Assembly: GCA_028688235.1 (NCBI GenBank)
Contig: JAQTYP010000056.1
Coordinates: forward strand, 1-11,990
Length of the DNA: 11,990 nt
Direction: 5' to 3'
From: Methylomonas sp.
GTDB lineage: Bacteria; Pseudomonadota; Gammaproteobacteria; Methylococcales; Methylomonadaceae
The position numbers were made by a program, and so were the translations under genes. Shown here one piece after another: positions 1-5,455 of the stretch (its first letter is position 1; the number at the start of each line of letters is the position of its first letter). The notes under the pieces are model-generated. The model saw only the letters and a program-made list of their open reading frames with translations, ran no database searches and was not told the DNA's origin.

Positions 1-813
1 TTCTTGCTGGGTTACTCCGACGAAGGCCAAATCCGTTCCATGGGCCCCTTGTGGCGCGACGAAATCCTGAGCCGTTATCTGGGGGCGTTCGTATTCAACG
101 AATACGGCTTATTCAATGCGCACTCATCGGCATCGCGCGATACCTTGGGCGACACTTTGCGCTTCAGCATCGCCTTCATCGGTTTCGATAAAGTCGACAA
201 TGCCCAATCCTTCCAATTGGAACGCGTGTTTCTGTCGAAATTGGTGCCGGGATTTCCCGAGTCCACCGAAGAGCCTAAACAAGAATGGACCCAAGGCGCC
301 ATCTTCAAAGGCGCCAGAGAAGCGGTTCAAGACATCTGGCAAGCGACTTACGACTGGAACGAAATCATCTGGTCGACCCACGTCGTTTACGATGCCTTGT
401 TCGGTCAATTCGTGCGCCGCGAGTTTTTCCAACGCGCGTCTACGCACTTTGGCGATACCTTGACACCGTTTTTCATCAATCAAGCGCAAATCCATTTTGC
501 CAATGCTAAAGCCATTACTTCCGACATGTTTTTCGATGAAGGCCTGGCTAACGACGCGGAATTCGGTGATTACAACCGTCGCATCTTGAGGGCATGGACC
601 GACAAATGGCTGGCAAGAACCGTACAAGCTTTGCAAGACTTTATGGGTATTTACGCCAATCTGCCGACTATTGCTGGCGTGACCGACAAAGCCTCGGTGG
701 AAGCGGCGTTAAACCGGATATTCGATGACTGGAAAGTCGATTTTGCCGACAAAGTCAGCTACAAATTCGACAAGGCGGCCCTCATCAAAACCATTCTGCA
801 AGGCTTGAAATAA
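1..813 (+). CDS. mmoY: sMMO hydroxylase beta subunit MmoY (3' part; 5' end outside window)
   Basis: This is the beta subunit of the soluble methane monooxygenase hydroxylase (alpha2beta2gamma2), the cytoplasmic enzyme that oxidises methane to methanol. The frame is open at base 1, so no start is visible. The 270 residues seen correspond to roughly the last 70% of the ~390-residue family; the first ~120 residues are missing. Stretches that I recognise from Methylococcus MmoY include WRDE, FNEYGLFNAHS, QLERVFLSKLVPGF, VYDALFGQFVRREFFQR, GDTLTPFFINQAQ and the C-terminal LQGLK. MmoY has a ferritin-like helical fold but carries no di-iron site; that lies in MmoX, which should be just upstream. The TAA stop overlaps the Shine-Dalgarno of mmoB, 10 bases before its ATG. 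Expression would come from a promoter upstream of mmoX, not in view. The identification is firm. Confidence 0.97.
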   Translation, partial: FLLGYSDEGQIRSMGPLWRDEILSRYLGAFVFNEYGLFNAHSSASRDTLGDTLRFSIAFIGFDKVDNAQSFQLERVFLSKLVPGFPESTEEPKQEWTQGAIFKGAREAVQDIWQATYDWNEIIWSTHVVYDALFGQFVRREFFQRASTHFGDTLTPFFINQAQIHFANAKAITSDMFFDEGLANDAEFGDYNRRILRAWTDKWLARTVQALQDFMGIYANLPTIAGVTDKASVEAALNRIFDDWKVDFADKVSYKFDKAALIKTILQGLK

Positions 814-823
814 GGAGATCAAC

Positions 824-1246
824 ATGTCACTCAATTCAAACGCATACGGCGCTGGCATTATGGCCAAAAGCGGCAAGGACTTTGCCGACGAATACTTTTC
901 CGAAGAAAACCAAGTCGTGCATGAAAGCAACGAGGTGGTGCTGGTTCTGAAAAAATCCGAAGAAATCAACATCATCGTCGAAGAGATTTTGCAGGGCGAC
1001 CGCAAAGACGACAATCCGACCCTGGTAGTCGAAGACCGTGCCGGTTATTGGTGGCTAAAAGCCACCGGCAAGATCGAAGTGGATGCCGCCGAAGTTTCGG
1101 AAATTCTGGGCAGAAAATTCAGCGTCTACGACTTCCTGGTAGACGTTTCCTCCACTATCGGCCGCGCCTTCACGCTGGGCGAAAAATTCACCATTACTTC
1201 GGAGTTGATGGGCCTGGACCGTCAATTGGAAGACTTGAAGTCTTAA
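824..1246 (+). CDS. mmoB: sMMO regulatory/coupling protein B (MmoB)
   Basis: MmoB is the cofactor-free effector that docks on the hydroxylase and speeds O2 reaction and methane access at the di-iron site. The 140-residue product matches the usual length (~141). Its sequence is close to Methylococcus MmoB throughout: SNAYxAGIM and GKDFAD at the start, then ENQVVHES, VEDRAGYWW, VYDFLVDVSSTIGRA and TITSELMGLDR. The start ATG has a good AAGGAG 6 bases upstream (812-817), overlapping the mmoY stop. The flexible N-terminal tail is known to be needed for activity and, in M. capsulatus, is clipped between Met12 and Gly13 of the mature protein. Here that pair is Met13-Ala14 (numbering from the initiator Met), a difference described under findings. 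It is followed 10 bases later by mmoZ with a similar ribosome-binding site. Confidence 0.97.
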   Translation: MSLNSNAYGAGIMAKSGKDFADEYFSEENQVVHESNEVVLVLKKSEEINIIVEEILQGDRKDDNPTLVVEDRAGYWWLKATGKIEVDAAEVSEILGRKFSVYDFLVDVSSTIGRAFTLGEKFTITSELMGLDRQLEDLKS

Positions 1247-1256
1247 GGAGACACAG

Positions 1257-1760
1257 ATGGCAAATTACAAAATTCACGACAATCCGGTACGCGATGAATG
1301 GATCAAAAAAATCGGCTCTCTCAACAGCTTGGCTAAAGGCGCCGAGGCATTGGCTGACTTTCGTCGCCAATACACCACACCGCTTCGTGCAAGCTATGAT
1401 CTTGAACTCGATTGGGGCTGGATCGAATGCAAACTGGAGGAAAAAGTAGCGTTGTTGAAACATCACGAACTCAACGACGCGCAATTTTTGACTCAAACCG
1501 CAACCGGCAAGGATGCGCAGAAGGAAGCCGATGCGGTCATTGCCAAGATGGCGGCCTGCACCGATAAGTACGAAGCCGAAAAAATTCATATCGGTTTCCG
1601 CCAAGCCTTCAAACCGCCGATGATGCCTGTCAACGTGTTCATGGACACCGACCGTATCTTGGGCACCAAGCTGATGGAGCTGCGTAACATCGGTTACTAC
1701 GATCTGTCGTTGGAACAACTGCGCAAAGCGCGCGGCGTCAAGACTATTACCTTGCAGTAA
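1257..1760 (+). CDS. mmoZ: sMMO hydroxylase gamma subunit MmoZ
   Basis: MmoZ is the small gamma subunit of the methane monooxygenase hydroxylase, packing on the outside of the alpha-beta core. The 167-residue product is close to the family length of about 170. It shows the conserved blocks that I recognise: an early TTPxRxSYELD-like segment (TTPLRASYDLELDWGWIE), KLEEKVALLK, and especially EAEKIHIGFRQAFKPPxMPVN, followed by LGTKLMELRNIGYYD and a C-terminal LRKARGVK. It has no cofactor-binding motif, as expected for gamma. The start has AAGGAG 8 bases upstream (1245-1250, overlapping the mmoB stop). It is the last gene of the tightly packed X-Y-B-Z block. After it the spacing changes abruptly: 165 bases with a terminator-like hairpin precede mmoD. 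Confidence 0.96.
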   Translation: MANYKIHDNPVRDEWIKKIGSLNSLAKGAEALADFRRQYTTPLRASYDLELDWGWIECKLEEKVALLKHHELNDAQFLTQTATGKDAQKEADAVIAKMAACTDKYEAEKIHIGFRQAFKPPMMPVNVFMDTDRILGTKLMELRNIGYYDLSLEQLRKARGVKTITLQ

Positions 1761-1775
1761 CGGCAACTGTCTTTA

Positions 1776-1806
1776 CCCGGGCTTTTAACGTATGCGGGAG
1801 CCTGGG
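1776..1806 (+). other. Possible RNA hairpin just after mmoZ
   Basis: Bases 1776-1783 can pair with 1799-1806 (8 pairs including one G-U) around a 15-base loop. No T run follows. It could be a 3' stabilising or processing structure for the mmoXYBZ transcript, sitting upstream of the stronger terminator-like palindrome at 1824. It was seen by eye only; chance pairing cannot be excluded. Confidence 0.3.
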
Positions 1807-1823
1807 GGATGGGTATGCCTTGG

Positions 1824-1851
1824 GCGCCGGTAGCTACCGGCGCTCTTTTTT
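1824..1851 (+). terminator. Factor-independent terminator (perfect palindrome) between mmoZ and mmoD
   Basis: Bases 1824-1843 form a perfect 20-base palindrome: GCGCCGGT pairs with ACCGGCGC around an AGCT core. TC and then six T residues (1846-1851) follow. This is the textbook layout of a rho-independent terminator. It lies inside the sMMO operon, 64-91 bases after the mmoZ stop and about 75 bases before mmoD. It may therefore be a partial terminator that lowers expression of mmoD, mmoC and mmoG relative to the hydroxylase genes. The structure is seen directly; the partial-readthrough role is inference. Confidence 0.8.
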
Positions 1852-1925
1852 CGAGTTAATCGGAGCCGGATTTCGTTTGGCGCGATCCAGCTCCTTTCCC
1901 GAACCTATCAATCGGAAAACACAGC

Positions 1926-2195
1926 ATGATGGAATTTTTTTCGAATGTTAAATCCGCTACGCCGTTGCCCTATCCGGACGACGACGCCAAGGTCACCAAA
2001 CTGTATGATGCCGGCCCCTATGCCGCTTTCTGCGAAGACATGGAATTCATGTGGCGCTGGACGATCTACCGCGACAAAAAACTGGTGCAGGAAGGCTGTT
2101 CTCTAACGCTGGACGCTTCGCTGCGCGCGGTCGAACACGTGATGGCTTTTTTCAACATGGCGCGGCCGGCTAGCCGGCAAGGAGACGCCGGGTGA
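1926..2195 (+). CDS. mmoD: MmoD, small sMMO-operon assembly/regulatory protein
   Basis: MmoD (formerly orfY) is a small cytoplasmic protein always found between mmoZ and mmoC. In other methanotrophs it has been shown to bind the hydroxylase and has been proposed to take part in the copper switch between sMMO and particulate MMO. This 89-residue product is a little shorter than the ~100 residues of Methylococcus MmoD. It keeps the family core: YAAFCEDMEFMWRW, then QEGCSLTLDASLRAVEHV and a short AxFNM end. Its position alone would also support the call. ATG codons occur at 1926 and 1929; neither has a strong Shine-Dalgarno (only CGGAA 12 bases before), so initiation may be weak. The TGA stop overlaps the GTG start of mmoC (GTGA), indicating coupled translation. 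Confidence 0.9.
   Translation: MMEFFSNVKSATPLPYPDDDAKVTKLYDAGPYAAFCEDMEFMWRWTIYRDKKLVQEGCSLTLDASLRAVEHVMAFFNMARPASRQGDAG
2165..2178 (+). repeat. Perfect 14-base palindrome next to the mmoC ribosome-binding site
   Basis: The sequence GCCGGCTAGCCGGC is its own reverse complement. It lies in the last codons of mmoD and ends one base before the AAGGAG (2179-2184) that serves mmoC. As RNA it could fold into a 5-pair stem with a 4-base loop directly beside the ribosome-binding site. A role in tuning mmoC translation is only a possibility, since GC-rich coding sequence produces such palindromes by chance. Confidence 0.4.
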
Positions 2196-3226
2196 GTCTG
2201 CATAACGTCAAAATCATCACCGAGGACGGTGAGACTGTCTGCTTCGATTGCGGCGAAGATGAAGACATCATCAGCGCAGGGCTGCGTCAGGACATTTATC
2301 TGATGGCCTCCTGCAGGGAAGGTGGCTGCGCGACCTGCAAGGGCTTTTGCGCCGAAGGCGATTACGAGATGGGTAAATTCAGCGTGCAGGCTTTGCCGCC
2401 CGAAGAGGAAGAAGACGGACAGGTTTTGTTATGCCGCTGTTATCCAACCAGCGACGTCGAGATCGAAGTGCCCTACACCTACGACAGGATCTCGTTTTCG
2501 CCGGAAGGCCTTGCATTCGAAGCCGAAATCACCGAATTGAGCATGGTGTCCTGCAACGTCATGAAACTGAAGTTACAGAAGCTAGGCGCCGATCAACAGG
2601 TGCGACTGGATTCCGGCCAGTACTACAACCTGGAAATTCCCGGCACCGACATCTACCGCTCCTATTCGCCGGCAAACACCGCCAATAACAAGGGTGAACT
2701 GGAGTTTCTGATACGCATCGTCGACAACGGTAAGTTTTCGTCTTACTTGCAACACAGTGCCTACCTCGGTCAAACCCTCAAGGTCACAGGTCCCTTGGGT
2801 ATTTTCGGCCTGAAGGAAAACGGTTTTACGCCCCGCTATTTCGTCGCCGGCGGTACCGGTTTGGCGCCTATCCTGTCCATGGTCAGGCGCATGCACGAAT
2901 GGGAAGAGCCGCAAACTTGCGTGGTCTACTTCGGCGTCAACACCGAAGATGAGGTGTTTTACGCAGACGAGTTGAGCCGCCTGAAATCGGCCATGCCGAC
3001 CCTGGATGTTCGCATCTGCGTGTGGAAAGCGGGCGAGGGTTGGAACGGCGAAAAAGGCAGCGTAGTCGATATCCTGCGCCGCGATCTGCAAGGGACAGGC
3101 GTCAAACCGGACCTGTATTTATGCGGGCCACCCGGTATGGTCGATGCCACTTATGCGGTCTGCGCCGACGTCGGCATCCCGCAGAACAAAATTTACCTGG
3201 AAAAATTCCTGCCAAGTGCCGCCTGA
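2192..3226 (+). CDS. mmoC: sMMO reductase component C (MmoC), [2Fe-2S]/FAD, NADH-dependent
   Basis: MmoC takes electrons from NADH and passes them through FAD and a [2Fe-2S] cluster to the hydroxylase di-iron centre. The 344-residue product matches the ~348 of Methylococcus MmoC. The N-terminal plant-type ferredoxin domain (about 1-95) has cluster ligands C41-x4-C46-x2-C49-x31-C81. The FAD domain (about 105-205) has the flavin motif RSYS (156-159). The NAD domain has GGTGLAP (220-226) and CGPPGM (311-316), and the chain ends in EKFLP. The start is GTG at 2192, overlapping the mmoD stop by 4 bases, with AAGGAG 7 bases upstream. This start aligns with the family N-terminus (xxxTEDGE). A third, non-ligand cysteine pair (C17, C20) and C53 and C83 surround the cluster region. 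The next ORF begins 5 bases after the stop. Confidence 0.97.
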   Translation: MSLHNVKIITEDGETVCFDCGEDEDIISAGLRQDIYLMASCREGGCATCKGFCAEGDYEMGKFSVQALPPEEEEDGQVLLCRCYPTSDVEIEVPYTYDRISFSPEGLAFEAEITELSMVSCNVMKLKLQKLGADQQVRLDSGQYYNLEIPGTDIYRSYSPANTANNKGELEFLIRIVDNGKFSSYLQHSAYLGQTLKVTGPLGIFGLKENGFTPRYFVAGGTGLAPILSMVRRMHEWEEPQTCVVYFGVNTEDEVFYADELSRLKSAMPTLDVRICVWKAGEGWNGEKGSVVDILRRDLQGTGVKPDLYLCGPPGMVDATYAVCADVGIPQNKIYLEKFLPSAA

Positions 3227-3231
3227 TACGT

Positions 3232-3519
3232 ATGAAAAAGGACGATCAGGTTTTCATCCACGAAATGGTCAGGGAATTGGATGCCAGCATACGTACATTG
3301 GTCGCAGAGGAGCAGCGGTTGGTGGAAAGGCTGGGCGACGAACGGGTCGCCGAGCTGACGGAATATTGGCAAAAACAGTTGCCGGCCGATGAAGAGGAAG
3401 CCTTCAAGTTGGCGCTGGACCATGACGACAAGAAGTTGACCTGGATCTGGTTGCGGCTGGAACGCGCCCGCCAGTCCAGGGCGCGGGCCGGCCAGGCACT
3501 GATGAAAGACCGAACGTGA
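3232..3519 (+). CDS. Unrecognised 95-residue charged helical protein between mmoC and mmoG
   Basis: I do not recognise a family. The product is small, soluble-looking and very highly charged, with no signal peptide, membrane segment or cysteine. Residues 9-50 look like one long helix with heptad-like spacing (LDASIRTLVAEEQRLVERL). A second acidic helix covers about 53-68, and a third, basic-rich one about 69-92 begins with TWIWLRLERAR. The ATG at 3232 is chosen because it lies 5 bases after the mmoC stop; a longer frame reading back into mmoC is overlap only. No clear Shine-Dalgarno is present, so translation is probably coupled to mmoC. Codon use resembles its neighbours. I recall a small hypothetical gene at the same place in M. 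capsulatus, which would suggest a conserved accessory sMMO protein, but that is from memory and unverified. An assembly or chaperonin-adaptor role would be speculation. Confidence 0.8.
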   Translation: MKKDDQVFIHEMVRELDASIRTLVAEEQRLVERLGDERVAELTEYWQKQLPADEEEAFKLALDHDDKKLTWIWLRLERARQSRARAGQALMKDRT

Positions 3520-3527
3520 AGATACTT

Positions 3528-3550
3528 CCCTCGCCCGCAGACGGCGAGGG
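3528..3550 (+). other. GC-rich hairpin in the gap before mmoG
   Basis: CCCTCGCC (3528-3535) pairs perfectly with GGCGAGGG (3543-3550) around a 7-base loop. It starts 9 bases after the stop of the preceding small ORF. No T run follows (CCTTCTACAA), so it is not a classical terminator. It may stabilise the upstream mRNA 3' end, mark a processing site, or attenuate. mmoG starts 27 bases downstream without a visible Shine-Dalgarno. Confidence 0.5.
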
Positions 3551-3577
3551 CCTTCTACAACCAACGCATACCACACC

Positions 3578-5257
3578 ATGAGCAAACATATCATCTATAA
3601 TCCCGAAGCCCGGCAACGCCTGCTACAAGGCATGGATACCGTAGCGCGTGCCGCCGCCGTGACCCTGGGCGGCAATGGACCCGCGGTATTGATTCAGCAC
3701 CGCACCGACGGCATTGCCCCGGTGTTTACCCGCGACGGCGTCACCGTCGCCAACGCCATCATTCTGGAAGACCGCATCGCCGACCTCGGCGGACGCATGT
3801 TGCGCGACGTCGCCGGCACCGTGTCGCGCCAGGTCGGCGACGGCACCACTACCGCCATCGTACTGGCCCGCGCGCTTGCCGCCGCCTGTCTGAAGAGCGT
3901 CGCCGCCGGTTTTCATCCCCTGGAGTTGAAAAAAGGTCTGGAGCTGGGGCTGACCCTGGTCGAACAGCATCTGCAAAAACACGCCGTCGTCGGCGTCACC
4001 AGCGATTGGATCGAGCATATCGCCGCGGTTGCCTGCAAGAACGAAACAGGCGTCGGCGAACTGCTGGCGCAAGCCTTGTCCGAGTTAGGCCACGAAGGCG
4101 CCATGAGTTTTCAACTGGGCAACGGCCGCGAAGACCGATTGGATATCGTCGAAGGCATACAATACGACCAAGGTTATCTGTCGCCCTATTTCGTCACCGA
4201 TAAAACCAACAATCAATGCGTGCTGGAGCGGCCCTATATTTTGCTCTACGACCGTGAAATCACCGATATGCTGGATCTGGTGCCTATATTGGAACAAGTG
4301 TCCGAAGAGCGCCGGCCGCTGCTCATCATCGCCGAGAGCATTCAGGATCAGGCCCTGGCGCCGCTGTTGTTGAATCATATCCGCGGCGTGTTCCAGGTGG
4401 CGGCGATCAAACCGCCAGGATTTGGCGACAAACGTCTGGACCGGTTGCAAGATTTGGCCTTACTGACCGGCGGCGAAGCGATTTTGGCCGCGCGCAGCCA
4501 GAACCTGGAGCGCGTCGACTTAGCCCAATTGGGCCAAGCCCAACGCGTCGTGATTAGTGCCGAGCAGACCACTATTGTCGGTGCCGCCGGCGATGCCGGA
4601 GCAATTACCTTGCACAGACAAAACCTTGGCAAGGAAGCCGACGCCGTCCGGGAGCGCAAGCCTGGCCAGGGTTCGCCAACCGGCAACCGCCACGAACTCG
4701 AGGAACTGGAAGAACGCATGGCCATGCTGGCCGGCAAAGTCGGCCAGTTTCAGGTTGGCGGCATTACCGATGTCGAAATCAAAGAAAGACTGGTCAGGAT
4801 AGAAAACGCCTATCGCTCTGCCCAGGCCGCGTTGCAGGAAGGCGTAATGCCGGGCGGCGGCGTCGGTCTCTACAACGCACGCGGCGTGCTGGCCGGCGTC
4901 ATTGCCGCCAATGCCGAACAGCAGCAGGGCGTAGCCATTCTGCAACAAGCCATGGCGGCGCCCTTGTTGCAAGTATTGAACAATGCCGGCGTCAACGCCG
5001 ATGCGGTGATCGCCAGGCTGGCCGAAGGCGGCAGTTCACAGGCCTACGATACCTTGAGGCAACGGCACGGCGACTTTATAGACATCGGCATCATCGATCC
5101 GGTCAAGGTAGCACGTCTGGCCTTGCGTAGCGCGGTCAGCACAATTGCCACTCTGATGGGTACCGAATCGGTGGTCATGGATGTTCCCGATCCCAGCATC
5201 ATGGCCGGCTATTCACCGGAATGGGCCGCGGCCACCCGCGAAGACCCACGTATTTGA
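3578..5257 (+). CDS. mmoG: GroEL-like chaperonin of the sMMO locus (MmoG)
   Basis: MmoG is a divergent 60-kDa chaperonin found in sMMO clusters. In M. capsulatus and Methylosinus its inactivation abolishes sMMO expression, and it is thought to assist folding of the hydroxylase and/or MmoR. The 559 residues align with GroEL end to end. Features in order: VTLG (28-31), TRDG with the GroEL Asp52 equivalent at D53, GDGTTT (87-92), apical GYLSPYF (199-205), PPGFGDKR (279-286), GGG (426-428) and the Asp495 equivalent D507. Oddities: Asn410 replaces the catalytic Asp398; TLGPKG has become TLGGNG; the Asn479 equivalent is D491. There are also about 11 extra residues near 350-375, and the Gly-Gly-Met tail is missing (it ends ATREDPRI). 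The start at 3578 fits the GroEL N-terminus but lacks a Shine-Dalgarno. No groES-like gene is present in the window. Identity is firm; ATPase competence is uncertain. Confidence 0.95.
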   Translation: MSKHIIYNPEARQRLLQGMDTVARAAAVTLGGNGPAVLIQHRTDGIAPVFTRDGVTVANAIILEDRIADLGGRMLRDVAGTVSRQVGDGTTTAIVLARALAAACLKSVAAGFHPLELKKGLELGLTLVEQHLQKHAVVGVTSDWIEHIAAVACKNETGVGELLAQALSELGHEGAMSFQLGNGREDRLDIVEGIQYDQGYLSPYFVTDKTNNQCVLERPYILLYDREITDMLDLVPILEQVSEERRPLLIIAESIQDQALAPLLLNHIRGVFQVAAIKPPGFGDKRLDRLQDLALLTGGEAILAARSQNLERVDLAQLGQAQRVVISAEQTTIVGAAGDAGAITLHRQNLGKEADAVRERKPGQGSPTGNRHELEELEERMAMLAGKVGQFQVGGITDVEIKERLVRIENAYRSAQAALQEGVMPGGGVGLYNARGVLAGVIAANAEQQQGVAILQQAMAAPLLQVLNNAGVNADAVIARLAEGGSSQAYDTLRQRHGDFIDIGIIDPVKVARLALRSAVSTIATLMGTESVVMDVPDPSIMAGYSPEWAAATREDPRI

Positions 5258-5320
5258 GCCATCCTCCGCAGGCAACCTTCTCCTAAAGCCTCGCTCCCCT
5301 TCTATTCGGCAATGGAATAG

Positions 5321-5356
5321 GGCAATGTGACGTTATGTCGCATTGCCTCTTTTTTT
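5321..5356 (+). terminator. Factor-independent terminator after mmoG
   Basis: Bases 5321-5331 pair with 5337-5347 (11 pairs, one G-U) around a GTTAT loop. TC and then seven T residues (5350-5356) follow. It lies 64 bases after the mmoG stop and 100 bases before mmoR. It would end the sMMO transcript and implies that mmoR has its own promoter in the AT-rich stretch 5357-5445, where I see no convincing -35/-10 pair (GATACT at 5421-5426 is the best -10-like word). Confidence 0.88.
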
Positions 5357-5455
5357 GATTTTGTTATGTTCTCTACAAGGACAAAACGGCTAAGTGGCTG
5401 TTTTAATTTTGTTTTGCGCCGATACTAATTCGACATACCAAGATCAAGAGGAAAA

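Noticed and set aside
1878..1893. TGGCGCG followed by AGCT upstream of mmoD as a possible sigma54 -24/-12 promoter
   Set aside because: The GG and GC elements are one base too close and the -12 part does not read TTGC.
3022..3231. 70-codon N-terminal extension of the small ORF after mmoC
   Set aside because: It overlaps the conserved C-terminal NAD domain of MmoC in another frame; ATG 3232 directly after the mmoC stop is far more likely.
5391..5420. TGGCTG before a T-rich stretch ahead of mmoR as a sigma54 promoter
   Set aside because: No GC dinucleotide at the required 10-base spacing after GG; the match is limited to the -24 part.
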